This document shows positions 25,994-34,176 of a stretch of 64,000 nucleotides of DNA, piece after piece; within the stretch, counting starts at the first letter, position 1, and every line of letters begins with the position of its first letter. Source of the DNA: Paenibacillus sp. CF384 (GTDB taxonomy: Bacteria; Bacillota; Bacilli; Paenibacillales; Paenibacillaceae); NCBI RefSeq assembly GCF_900106745.1, contig NZ_FNNV01000001.1, forward strand, positions 558,001-622,000. Reading direction: 5' to 3'. Under the pieces are notes generated by a model, which saw only the letters and a program-made list of their open reading frames with translations, made no database searches and was not told the DNA's origin. The position numbers and the translations under genes were made by a program.

Positions 25994-26311
25994 TTAAATC
26001 AGAATAAATACTTTGTCATCTTCTACTTTGACCTGGTAGGACTGCAAATCCACGCAAGCTGGAACGCGTACTGCCGCACCGGTTGTAATATCAAAGCGAC
26101 CGTTGTGCTTCGGGCACTCCACCTGCTTCCCCATCACAAGCCCTTCCGACAGATGGTACTTCCCATGTGTACAGAAACCGTCAGTCGCGTGGTAATCCCC
26201 TTTGTCGGAGCGGTACACCGCGAAGGAACGATCAGCCTGATCGAAGCGGATCACATCTTCTACCTCGATTTCATCAGCATCGCAAACTTCCACCCATTCC
26301 TGGTTTGACAC
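25994..26311 (-). CDS. Rieske [2Fe-2S] ferredoxin, MocE-like
   Basis: 105 aa, the usual length for a soluble Rieske ferredoxin. FCTHG and CPKHNG supply the two Cys-x-His and Cys-x2-His ligand pairs of the 2Fe-2S cluster. The GTG start at 26311 overlaps the oxygenase stop by one base (TAGTG), so the two are made together. It should carry electrons to the desaturase-type oxygenase. No ferredoxin reductase gene is in the window. Confidence 0.9.
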   Translation of the reverse strand: MSNQEWVEVCDADEIEVEDVIRFDQADRSFAVYRSDKGDYHATDGFCTHGKYHLSEGLVMGKQVECPKHNGRFDITTGAAVRVPACVDLQSYQVKVEDDKVFILI

Positions 26312-27402
26312 TAGGCTTCACTCCTTGTTAGATGGTCCAAATTAGGACCGTAGCGATAAGGAACGGCTGTATCCGGCAGCGGCTTAACGACAACATAAGA
26401 CGGATCGTCTTTCTGCTTGCGCAGCGCGCCGATAACTTCTTTCAGAGCTGCCCATAGGCTCGGACGTGCCGGCGGGCAGTCGGATTTCATGACTTCATGA
26501 AGCTTAGGCAAGGCGTGAAACGGAACCATGGGGAACATATGATGCTCCGTATGGTAGTTCATGTTCCAATAAAGGAAACGGAAGACCCGATTCATATAGA
26601 TTGTCCGCGTATTCAGGCGATGATCCAACACATCTTCATACAGGCCCAAATGCTGCGTAATCCCGAACGTGAGTACAAGCAAACCGCCATAGAAGGAAGG
26701 AAGAATGATGAACATTGCCGGCAGAATGCTGCCCATGTAGATGCAAGCTGCAATAACAGCCAGAATAATCAGCATGTAAACACGTGCTTCACGGTACACT
26801 TTATGGTGCTCGGAAGCCGGAATATAGTCTTTCTCTTGCTCATCCAGCTTACCGAATGTATGCAGGATGAAGCTTTTGATTGCCAGCGGACCGCCGTACA
26901 AGTGGAAAATTTGCATGTAGAGGATTTTCCAAACCGGTGGTCTGGCGGTAATGATCTCCGGATCGCGGCCGACGATAATCGTATCGGTATGATGACGCGC
27001 ATGGCTCCAGCGCCATGGCGTAGCCGAGCGCAGGACAAAGAACGAAGCAATGTGGTAAACGACGTCATTCATCCAAGGTGTCTTAAACGCGGTTCCGTGT
27101 CCACATTCATGCCAGCGGGAATCGCCTGGTGTTGCATACAGCAATCCGTATAGGAAGAAAGCCGGAACGGCCCACCATGTGCCCCAAGATTGATAAGCAA
27201 GGAATCCTAGAATGATGAGTCCGCCAAACCAAATCAGCGTATCTCGGATAGCCGGGCCATCCTTTCTCTTCATCAATTCCTTCATCTTCGCACGAGGGAT
27301 CGGGGTTTGATGCCACTCTGCGGAAGCCAGACCCTTCTCATCCGCGCGTTTACTTTCAACGCCTTTCAAGCTATAGTCTCTACGTTGCACTACAATTGCC
27401 AT
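26311..27402 (-). CDS. membrane fatty-acid-desaturase-type di-iron oxygenase, MocD-like
   Basis: 363 aa from the ATG at 27402, which has GGAGG eight bases upstream. HECGH, HARHH and HTEHH are the three histidine boxes that bind the di-iron site, and four membrane segments flank them. The fold is shared by desaturases, alkane hydroxylases and MocD. Coupling to a Rieske ferredoxin, and the neighbouring isomerase, dehydrogenase and epimerase genes, favour oxidation (for example O-demethylation) of a sugar or inositol derivative over lipid desaturation. Confidence 0.85.
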   Translation of the reverse strand: MAIVVQRRDYSLKGVESKRADEKGLASAEWHQTPIPRAKMKELMKRKDGPAIRDTLIWFGGLIILGFLAYQSWGTWWAVPAFFLYGLLYATPGDSRWHECGHGTAFKTPWMNDVVYHIASFFVLRSATPWRWSHARHHTDTIIVGRDPEIITARPPVWKILYMQIFHLYGGPLAIKSFILHTFGKLDEQEKDYIPASEHHKVYREARVYMLIILAVIAACIYMGSILPAMFIILPSFYGGLLVLTFGITQHLGLYEDVLDHRLNTRTIYMNRVFRFLYWNMNYHTEHHMFPMVPFHALPKLHEVMKSDCPPARPSLWAALKEVIGALRKQKDDPSYVVVKPLPDTAVPYRYGPNLDHLTRSEA

Positions 27403-27431
27403 TATGACCGCCTCCTTCATTCATTCTATTC

Positions 27432-27443
27432 GTGCGCGGGCAC
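27432..27443. promoter_or_regulatory. LacI-type operator copy 1 (GTGCGCGGGCAC)
   Basis: A GTGC/GCAC dyad 29 bases upstream of the oxygenase start, matching the dyads at 28515-28526 and 31677-31692 in all but one central base. A good promoter is not obvious beside it, so it may control an internal promoter after the lacI terminator. Confidence 0.6.
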
Positions 27444-27453
27444 GTAATGCTCC

Positions 27454-27478
27454 AAAAAAGAAAGCCTTACAGGCTTTC
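27454..27478 (-). terminator. terminator overlapping the lacI-type stop codon
   Basis: GAAAGCC/GGCTTTC form a 7-bp stem whose loop contains the TAA stop of the regulator gene, followed by six T on the minus strand. The end of the coding sequence doubles as the terminator. Confidence 0.8.
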
Positions 27479-28492
27479 GGGAATATAAATATGTGTCTCT
27501 GTATAATGATGCTCGGTCTCCGGCTGCTTGCCTGCAAATACATGATCAAACAGGATACGCAGCGACAAGTATCCTTGCCTCTCGGGATTCTGTACAATCG
27601 TGAAATCAATTATCCGCTCACGAAGGCCTTGAACAGCCGGCGGAATCAGATCATTGCACACCACTCGAACTTCGCCTTCAAGGTGATGCTTCTTGATAAC
27701 GTCAACACACGCGCCAATATCGCCTGTCGCCATGTAGATGCCGCCGATATCGTGATGTTCACCGAGTGCACAATCCAATTGCAAATACGTATCTGCATAA
27801 CGGTCGAAGCCTTCGATGACTTGAAGCAATTCAAGCCTGCTTCCATGCTCCGCAAGTCCTTGCTTGAAGCCTTCAACCCGCGATCGATGCGCATGGAACT
27901 TCAAGTTACCGGTAACGATCAACACTTTGTCATTCGGCTGCAGAACACGGTTCATCAGACCTGCAGCAACCATTCCGCTCTTGTGCAGATCCTGCCCCAC
28001 AAAACAAATCCGTTTGCTGAGCTCTACATCCGAGTTGAACGTCACGATCGGTACGGCCCGTTCAGCTGCGTAATCGATGCTTGCACGTATCAATTCATCG
28101 TCCATGACGGAGAACATAATACCGCTTACGCCAGCTTCGACAAGCTCACGAATGGCAGCCGCACCTTCCTCTGGACTCTTATTATCGACGAAGCGATACT
28201 CCAGTCGGACGCCAAGATCCTTGAGCTCTTCTGCCGCAACGCTAATTCCGTTACGGATCGCTTCGAAGAACTGAATTTCCTGCGGCGGCATGATGATGCC
28301 GAAGACTAGCGGTTTTTTCTGATACGCTAAAGCTTTAGCTGCAATATTAGGTACATAATTCAATTCAGCTACAATGCTAAGAATGCGATCGCGAACATCT
28401 GGTTTCACGCCGGGCCTGTCGTTAAGCACCCGGTCAACGGTTCCTCGCGATACCCCTGCCTGCTTGGCAATTTCTCTAATGGTTACGGTCAT
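27467..28492 (-). CDS. LacI family transcriptional regulator
   Basis: 341 aa. The N-terminal helix-turn-helix and hinge are clear (IREIAKQAGVSRGTVDRVL, then LNYVPNIAAKAL). The rest is a periplasmic-binding-protein-like effector domain of the ribose/inositol type. The ATG has AGGAGCG upstream. The same dyad, GTGCNCGGGCAC, lies in front of this gene, the epimerase operon and the oxygenase operon, so it probably represses all three units and itself until the sugar ligand binds. Confidence 0.9.
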   Translation of the reverse strand: MTVTIREIAKQAGVSRGTVDRVLNDRPGVKPDVRDRILSIVAELNYVPNIAAKALAYQKKPLVFGIIMPPQEIQFFEAIRNGISVAAEELKDLGVRLEYRFVDNKSPEEGAAAIRELVEAGVSGIMFSVMDDELIRASIDYAAERAVPIVTFNSDVELSKRICFVGQDLHKSGMVAAGLMNRVLQPNDKVLIVTGNLKFHAHRSRVEGFKQGLAEHGSRLELLQVIEGFDRYADTYLQLDCALGEHHDIGGIYMATGDIGACVDVIKKHHLEGEVRVVCNDLIPPAVQGLRERIIDFTIVQNPERQGYLSLRILFDHVFAGKQPETEHHYTETHIYIPESL

Positions 28493-28514
28493 AATTCGCT
28501 CCTATTGCCCAGGT

Positions 28515-28560
28515 GTGCTCGGGCACCTATTATTATAGAGCGAATGATTTATTCTCACAA
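28515..28560 (-). promoter_or_regulatory. lacI promoter with operator copy 2
   Basis: TTGTGA (28560-28555) and TATAAT (28537-28532) on the minus strand are 17 bases apart. GTGCTCGGGCAC at 28515-28526 lies just downstream of the -10 box over the expected transcription start. Confidence 0.75.
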
Positions 28561-28566
28561 GAGCCT

Positions 28567-29469
28567 TTATACGCCAACTGATTTGAGTTTATTGTCGAGG
28601 AACGTTTTCGCACGCGGAATGTCCTCTTCTTCCAAATGCTCGATGATGATCGGAATGTTCGGATGCAGCTTCGCCAGACGCTCCAGATACAAATCATAGT
28701 TCAAATTGCCAAGGCCCGGAGCCGGCAGTTCAACTGCACCTGCACCACGGAACGAATGGGACTCCGAAGCATCAATGTTAGCATGCTTCTCTACCGTATC
28801 AGTAGCCCGCATGCAATCTTTGGCGTGCGCGATTTTCACTTTATCGCCAACTGCATTGAAGATGCGGTTCAATGTTTCATCAATATGGTCAATATTGTTG
28901 TCCGTGAAGTAGTTAGTCGGATCCATCAGTAGGCCAAGTCCTGGATGATTGACATCCGAGAGCAAGCGCGATACCTGATCCACAGAGCCGATTACGTTGT
29001 TTACGTAATTCTCAATCAAGAAAACAGAGCCGTTGTCGTAAGCAAATTTAGCCAGATCTTCGATCGTTGTTGCTACTTGCTCATACGCTTCTTCTGTTGC
29101 ATTCTTCGGATCCCATACCCAGTCGCTCTCCGTATTGAAAGTACCGGTTTCACTAACTACATACGGGCTGCCAAGGTCACGAGCGAATTCAAGAATTTTC
29201 TTAACGCCATGGACGTTCTGTTTGCGTTTCTCCGGATCCGGATGAATCAGGTTCGTATAACCGGAGATGCAGACGATCGGCAGATTGGCATCACGGAATG
29301 CATCGCGAATGGTGCGGCATTTCTCTTTCGTCAAGGAATCGAAGGATAGATCCATGTCTTTGAAAGCCAAGTCCAGCTGCACGCAAGAGAAACCGTCTTT
29401 CTTCATTCTTGCGATCGATTCCTGAAGCGAATAAGGATAATAAGCGTTGAAAATACCGACTGATAACAT
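28567..29469 (-). CDS. sugar phosphate isomerase/epimerase (AP-endonuclease-2 fold), IolE/MocC-like
   Basis: 300 aa TIM barrel. VSETGTFNT, FLIENYVN, LLMDPTNYF and HAKDCM place the Glu, Asp and His metal ligands expected for the xylose-isomerase-like family. Members epimerise, isomerise or dehydrate sugars and inositols. The ATG has GCGGAGGTC upstream. Last gene of the epimerase-dehydrogenase-isomerase operon, 30 bases after the dehydrogenase. Confidence 0.85.
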   Translation of the reverse strand: MLSVGIFNAYYPYSLQESIARMKKDGFSCVQLDLAFKDMDLSFDSLTKEKCRTIRDAFRDANLPIVCISGYTNLIHPDPEKRKQNVHGVKKILEFARDLGSPYVVSETGTFNTESDWVWDPKNATEEAYEQVATTIEDLAKFAYDNGSVFLIENYVNNVIGSVDQVSRLLSDVNHPGLGLLMDPTNYFTDNNIDHIDETLNRIFNAVGDKVKIAHAKDCMRATDTVEKHANIDASESHSFRGAGAVELPAPGLGNLNYDLYLERLAKLHPNIPIIIEHLEEEDIPRAKTFLDNKLKSVGV

Positions 29470-29499
29470 AATGATGACCTCCGCGCGTTTTATTTTGGG

Positions 29500-30594
29500 T
29501 TAGATAAATTCCGATAACTTCACTGTTCTGCCTTCGGCAATGGACTTGTAGCAAGCGTCAACTGCCGCCATAGTCTTCAAATTATCGCGTCCGCCGATTT
29601 CCGGCTCGCTGTTTGTTTCCACGGCACGAAGCAGCTGCGCCATTGTGCCTTGGAAGGCATCCGGGAACCAAACGGAATCCCATTCCGGGCGAATCCATTC
29701 GTTCGGTTGCTGGCGGGTCGTGAATGCCAGCGTGCTTGGCGAATGCTCCGGATAACGCGGCCAGCCGATCGTACCTGTAGCCATGCCATCCAAACCTTCA
29801 ACGCGCCACTTGATGTATATATCCTTCTCCGTACCTTCGCCCGGCCAAGCCCATACATCATCCAAGCTCGTAGCCATCAGCTCATCCGCGTATTGGAACG
29901 TGTATTGCGAAATACCGTCGATATGAGAGAACTTCGTGCGCGGATCTCTGCGCGTAACCGCTGTGATCTTCTCGGGGTCGCCGAACAGATAACGGAACGC
30001 ATCGATATGATGGATACCCATATTAAGAATTTCGATTTGCTCATATTGCTCAAGGAAGCCCTGCCAATGGGGAATCGCGCGCATTTCAATCGTCGCAAGT
30101 ACGGGCTGTCCCAAATATCCGCCTTCAAGAATCGCTTTCAGTGCGCGAATGGATTGGTCATAACGCATGTTGGAGTTTACCGCGATTTTGATGCCTGCCG
30201 CTTCGCATAACTCGACGATTTGACGAGCTTCTTGCGAATTCATCGCAAGCGGTTTCTGGCACAGAATGCCTTTAATATGCGGCTGCTTCACCGCTTCGCG
30301 GACTACGTCAAGCTGACGATCCGGCGGCAAAGCGATATCGAGAATTTCGATCTCCGGATCGCGCACGAGCTCTTCCCACGTACGGTGAACCTTAGGGATA
30401 TTACGCAGCTCTGCTACGGCTTTCGCATTCTCATACGTACGGGACGCAATGGCAACCGGATTGAAACCGGCATCGCGGTAAGCGACCAGATGGCAATCCC
30501 GCATAATAAAGCCTGATCCGATACATCCTATCCGGTAATCCATTCTTTTCGGCATTTCGGGCCGAATAATGGTTTGAAAATCAAGCTGTTTCAT
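29500..30594 (-). CDS. Gfo/Idh/MocA family dehydrogenase
   Basis: 364 aa. YRIGCIGSGFIMRDCHL is the NAD(P)-binding turn, ILCQKPLAMN the EKP-type motif (QKP here), and EILNMGIHHIDAFRYLFG the substrate-side His motif. The ATG follows GAAGGAGG. Probably oxidises an inositol or sugar. It sits between an aldose epimerase and a MocC/IolE-like isomerase in one operon. Confidence 0.88.
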   Translation of the reverse strand: MKQLDFQTIIRPEMPKRMDYRIGCIGSGFIMRDCHLVAYRDAGFNPVAIASRTYENAKAVAELRNIPKVHRTWEELVRDPEIEILDIALPPDRQLDVVREAVKQPHIKGILCQKPLAMNSQEARQIVELCEAAGIKIAVNSNMRYDQSIRALKAILEGGYLGQPVLATIEMRAIPHWQGFLEQYEQIEILNMGIHHIDAFRYLFGDPEKITAVTRRDPRTKFSHIDGISQYTFQYADELMATSLDDVWAWPGEGTEKDIYIKWRVEGLDGMATGTIGWPRYPEHSPSTLAFTTRQQPNEWIRPEWDSVWFPDAFQGTMAQLLRAVETNSEPEIGGRDNLKTMAAVDACYKSIAEGRTVKLSEFI

Positions 30595-30618
30595 CGATGT
30601 GCCTCCTTCGTTCCTTGC

Positions 30619-31608
30619 CTAGTTATTGGATTCGATCCAAAGTGAAGTTGTTATCGTGCGCTCTTCCCCTGCTTTTATACCCTGGACACCGGTTAACTCA
30701 TGCTCGTACGGGAGATTGAAGGCATCCGTTACATAAGTATAAGGCTCGATGGAGAAAGCTTGATCCCAGTTCGGCCGGAACAACAGCACGAATGGGAATT
30801 GCGTATCAAGTTGGTAGGCGATCGTATAGCCCGCATTAGGCAGTACTAAACGGGTAATGCAATCCGACTCCGGATCAATAGTGAGCAGCGTACAGCCAAG
30901 CTCCGGATAATCGGCTAGTTCGATTCCGGATTGAATCGCTTCGCTTAGCTCTGTTACTGCCGGAAGTCCCGTTACGAAAGATAAATTCGTAATCGGCCAT
31001 TCTGCCGCAGCAGGAACATGCAATGTAAGTCTAGGGTCGCTTTCATATGGCAGCGAGAAGTAAGGATGCAATCCATAAGCGAATGGCGCTTCATCGGAGC
31101 CTTCATTCTTTATGCAGCTATCCATACCCAGCCTGCCGTCAAGCAGCCGGTATGTAATCGTGAACGTTAATAAATGCGGAAAATAGGCCAGGATGTCCGG
31201 GTAATTCTCATAGCGGAGACGACTTGTAACCCATGCTCCTTGTTCGTCAGTTGCACCGCAATCAAGCACTTCCCATGCTCTTACGCTCAGCTCTCCGTGC
31301 AAATGATAATCCGGCGGTTCATTGATTGGAAAATGGTACGTACGATCTTGAAATGTAAATGTACCTTTATTAATCCGGTTAGGTGGAGACAACACCGGAG
31401 TCCCATATTTCGAGCTGGCGAACTTCTCGTTCTTCAATGTTGCTAAACTGATGGATGTCTTGATGACTTCGCGTCCACCGGTCGTAAAGCTGTACAGATT
31501 ATTACCAACCTCCGGCAGCAGCTCTGCAATACTACCGCTTAATGTATCAGACAACTTAATAATGGTTAAGCCATCTTGCTTGAGCGTTTCAACTGCGTAT
31601 CTACTCAT
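30619..31608 (-). CDS. aldose 1-epimerase (galactose mutarotase-like)
   Basis: 329 aa from the ATG at 31608, which has GGAGGGAGAAC upstream. All-beta galactose-mutarotase fold: the catalytic His pair is probably YHLHGEL and GLHPYFSLP, with the C-terminal Glu in the SIEPYTYVTDAF region. It interconverts alpha and beta anomers for the pathway enzymes. First gene of the operon controlled by the promoter and operator at 31677-31724. Confidence 0.82.
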   Translation of the reverse strand: MSRYAVETLKQDGLTIIKLSDTLSGSIAELLPEVGNNLYSFTTGGREVIKTSISLATLKNEKFASSKYGTPVLSPPNRINKGTFTFQDRTYHFPINEPPDYHLHGELSVRAWEVLDCGATDEQGAWVTSRLRYENYPDILAYFPHLLTFTITYRLLDGRLGMDSCIKNEGSDEAPFAYGLHPYFSLPYESDPRLTLHVPAAAEWPITNLSFVTGLPAVTELSEAIQSGIELADYPELGCTLLTIDPESDCITRLVLPNAGYTIAYQLDTQFPFVLLFRPNWDQAFSIEPYTYVTDAFNLPYEHELTGVQGIKAGEERTITTSLWIESNN

Positions 31609-31676
31609 GTTCTCCCTCCGATGGTTCGCGGGATCGCGAGTTTGAGTCCGGCACGTTGGCAACGGTTTCAATCGTT

Positions 31677-31724
31677 ATGTGCTCGGGCACATTTGATTAT
31701 ATAACGAGTAATCGATATTCACAA
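31677..31724 (-). promoter_or_regulatory. epimerase operon promoter with operator copy 3
   Basis: TTGTGA (31724-31719) and TATAAT (31701-31696) on the minus strand are 17 bases apart, followed by the dyad ATGTGCTCGGGCACAT at 31677-31692. The promoter boxes are identical to those of the lacI gene. Confidence 0.78.
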
Positions 31725-31760
31725 CAACAATTTATTCCCCTCCGTGTTCCCTGACGAAGC

Positions 31761-31795
31761 GAGGGAAGAGGCTCAATGAATGAGCCTCTTCCCTC
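31761..31795. terminator. 15-bp perfect hairpin downstream of kinase-like gene
   Basis: GAGGGAAGAGGCTCA at 31761-31775 is perfectly complementary to 31781-31795, with a 5-base loop. It lies 10 bases after the gene at 31805-32791. T-runs are poor on both strands, so termination is probable but not certain. Confidence 0.6.
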
Positions 31796-31804
31796 TTGTG
31801 TCGT

Positions 31805-32791
31805 CTATTCAAGCTTCGTGCCGAAAACCGTCGATTTCCTACTCAAGGCATGCTCAAATCTAGTTCGTAAGTGCTGCATCCACTCCGGCTCATGATCCCA
31901 TGTCTCCGCAACGCATCGAATTAGTCGCGCATAACCATATATATTTGCAAAACGTCTCAGCGCCGGCAATACCGATTCCATGTTCTCCGGTAAAGCGTAT
32001 GCCGTGCTGTACCCCTCGAGAAAGCGCTGTTTTTTATGGTCATACAGTTCTTCCGAAATACAGTCCTGTAAGCTGTCCAGCGCTTGCTCGATATCCATCG
32101 CATACCAGTGATACATGGCATCGTCGAAATCAATCGCATAACAACGCTTCGTTTCGTAATCATAGAATACATTGTCGTATTCGTAGTCATAGTGGATCAA
32201 GCCGTAATTTTGTGAATGAATAGGTAATACAGCGAAATAATCCCGTAGTAATTGGACCTCTGACCTAGCTGCTTCCTCATTCGGGAGCTCCTTGATTTGA
32301 TCATCAATCCAATCCAGCACTTCGCGATGGGACCATCTTCGTTGATCCCCTGGCTCATACTCGCTCGATAACCGGTGGAGTTCACCTAATGCTTGGCCAT
32401 GGCTGAAGACGATCTCGTCGGTCAGGTCAGTTTGATTCATAGCAGATCCAGGCACTCTCTCAAATACGGAGGCGTAATAGCCTCCCCAAGGCGTTTGAAT
32501 TTCTGCGAGTTCCTCCCCTGCATTGGATTTCACGGCCACCAGCACGCCATACTCATGCTCTTGCAAGTATTTAATGAATGCCAGCTCAGCTTCAATATTC
32601 GTTCTGCTCTTCTCCTCAATTGGAGCAAACCTCAACAGCTGCGTCTTGCCTTCCTTGAGAAACGGATAAATCGCATTCGATGATATCCGGTACTTTTGAA
32701 ACATCTCAGTCGACTCTGCATCATAGTCCCAGTTTCTCAGTATCATTTCAGTCAAATTTTCATTATGGAATAGATATTTCAGCTTTAACAT
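31805..32791 (-). CDS. aminoglycoside phosphotransferase (APH)-fold kinase-like protein
   Basis: 328 aa from the ATG at 32791, which has GGAGGTCAATTG upstream. LIHYDYEYDNVFYD matches the HxDxxxxN catalytic loop and AIDFDDAMY the metal-binding DFD motif of APH and homoserine-kinase-like enzymes. The N-terminal lobe shows FAPIEEKSRTNIEAEL. These phosphorylate small molecules such as choline, homoserine or antibiotics. Substrate unknown, and resistance is not implied. It stands alone between terminators. Confidence 0.82.
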   Translation of the reverse strand: MLKLKYLFHNENLTEMILRNWDYDAESTEMFQKYRISSNAIYPFLKEGKTQLLRFAPIEEKSRTNIEAELAFIKYLQEHEYGVLVAVKSNAGEELAEIQTPWGGYYASVFERVPGSAMNQTDLTDEIVFSHGQALGELHRLSSEYEPGDQRRWSHREVLDWIDDQIKELPNEEAARSEVQLLRDYFAVLPIHSQNYGLIHYDYEYDNVFYDYETKRCYAIDFDDAMYHWYAMDIEQALDSLQDCISEELYDHKKQRFLEGYSTAYALPENMESVLPALRRFANIYGYARLIRCVAETWDHEPEWMQHLRTRFEHALSRKSTVFGTKLE

Positions 32792-32831
32792 TTTCAATTG
32801 ACCTCCGCGTCGTAAACCAATTTTTGCGCGC

Positions 32832-32862
32832 AAAAAGACCGCAAGGCATATTGCCTGCGGCC
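32832..32862 (-). terminator. terminator downstream of PhyH gene and small ORF
   Basis: On the minus strand GGCCGCAGGC pairs with GCCTTGCGGTC (one G-U and a small bulge), followed by five T. It ends the unit containing the dioxygenase gene at 33132-34043 and the short frame at 32978-33034. Confidence 0.75.
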
Positions 32863-32977
32863 TCATCATTCTGATCATTAGGATTAGCTTGCATGCGCAA
32901 ACAAACCTATCCCGATTCAGAAATAAAGTACAGAAATATCCTAGTGTATGGCAGACTCACTGTGTCTGCCCACCTAT

Positions 32978-33034
32978 TCAGTTCGCGTTCACCTTAATAG
33001 TTGTCGTAGTAGTCATCGTAGCCCGGCGTTTCAT
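32978..33034 (-). CDS. candidate 18-aa threonine-rich peptide
   Basis: A tiny frame with a strong ribosome site: AAAGGAGTGAGCGGC directly precedes the ATG at 33034. The 18-residue product is basic at the start, with a run of five threonines (MTTTTTIKVNAN), and ends at 32978. A 7-bp perfect hairpin (GGCAGAC/GTCTGCC, 32950-32970) and a terminator follow. It is 97 bases after the PhyH gene, so it may share that message. Function unknown; chance occurrence is possible. Confidence 0.4.
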   Translation of the reverse strand: MKRRATMTTTTTIKVNAN

Positions 33035-33131
33035 GCCGCTCACTCCTTTCGGTAATACCAAGTATCTTCATCGTATAGGAGATCATGCTTGGAAGCAATT
33101 ACTATTTCTATGAGAACTTTGCTACCTCAAC

Positions 33132-34043
33132 CTACAGCTTGAGCGCACGTTTAATACTGAGCTCAAGCGGCGAATACGCACTGCCGTCTCTACGGTCGAA
33201 GTTCATTCGCTCTTTGAGAGGCGTCGTTCGATTGCACATGAACCGCGTCACGCCGCTATGATTTTGCGAGGAGGTATGATAGAGAAAAGGATGGCATAAG
33301 ATGACGTCGCCAGGCGATAAAGTCGTTTCTTTCACCCGAAGCAATGTGCCCTGCTCATCTGTATAAGCGTTCGTCATAAACTTCTCAACTCGATCCGCTC
33401 CAGGCAAGAAAGAATCATCTGCGTTACCAGTTAACGCAGCCAGCCAAGGATGCCAACCATTACACTCTGCAATCGCTTCATGGGGATCCATTCCCTCCGG
33501 CTTCGTGGCTAGGTACCGGGAGACAACTTGATGCGAACCTTCTGCGATCAACGTTCCCCCGCCATGCGGCCCGATCTCCGAGAAGATGCACAAGCACAGC
33601 AAGCCCTGCTCACGGGCGTCGACGAAATGGCGGAAATGGGAACCATCCCAATGCCAGCCGTTTGCCGGAACGTTCCACTCTTCGTTCGCACCCAGATTGA
33701 AGTTAACCGGCCACCAGCCCCATTGCGGATAATTCCGATTCTCGTCACCGTTCCACAATACCTTCTGTGTCCAGCGATCCTCACCGATTAGATCCTCGAT
33801 GGCATCACCAAGCCGGTCCGTGTTGCATCGATCAAATGCGTCGCTTCGAAAGTTTTCTTTCATGAACAATATAGGTGTGTTCCACGTCTCTCGGTTGTCT
33901 CGATCGATCTCATATCGTCTTAGCTGCTCCCACAGGAAGTCTTGGCATTCCAGCGCAAGCGTTCTCGGGAATGCTTCCTCCACTTTGACCCAACCCTGTT
34001 CCATAAATTGCTCAATCTGTGAATCAGTCAGCACCTTGTTCAT
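33132..34043 (-). CDS. phytanoyl-CoA dioxygenase (PhyH) family protein
   Basis: 303 aa. HWDGSHF carries the iron-binding His-x-Asp. ILCHPFLYHTSSQNHSGVTRFM carries the distal His and the Arg that binds 2-oxoglutarate. The ATG follows GGGAGGCTTG. PhyH-type Fe(II)/2-oxoglutarate enzymes hydroxylate many small molecules, and the substrate cannot be read from the sequence. A second PhyH gene lies at 40776-41612. Confidence 0.87.
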   Translation of the reverse strand: MNKVLTDSQIEQFMEQGWVKVEEAFPRTLALECQDFLWEQLRRYEIDRDNRETWNTPILFMKENFRSDAFDRCNTDRLGDAIEDLIGEDRWTQKVLWNGDENRNYPQWGWWPVNFNLGANEEWNVPANGWHWDGSHFRHFVDAREQGLLCLCIFSEIGPHGGGTLIAEGSHQVVSRYLATKPEGMDPHEAIAECNGWHPWLAALTGNADDSFLPGADRVEKFMTNAYTDEQGTLLRVKETTLSPGDVILCHPFLYHTSSQNHSGVTRFMCNRTTPLKERMNFDRRDGSAYSPLELSIKRALKL

Positions 34044-34145
34044 CTCTGTTCAAGCCTCCCATTACTGATTTGCCCACCATAATTGAAGCGCTTTCTCCAA
34101 TATATCAGGCGACAGGCTATTTTCATATCCATATTTATACATAAC

Positions 34146-34168
34146 AAAAAGCCGCGATTCCTCGCGAC
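34146..34168 (-). terminator. terminator after pentapeptide-repeat gene
   Basis: On the minus strand GTCGCG/CGCGGC form a six-pair stem, followed by five T, just after the stop at 34177. Confidence 0.7.
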
Positions 34169-34176
34169 CTCTTCAG

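Noticed and set aside
27404..28309. 301-codon plus-strand frame opposite the LacI gene
   Set aside because: Antisense shadow of a gene with clear LacI motifs; the composition is not protein-like.
31805..32791. Antibiotic resistance phosphotransferase
   Set aside because: The APH fold motifs are shared by many metabolic kinases, and nothing in the sequence or neighbourhood points to an antibiotic.
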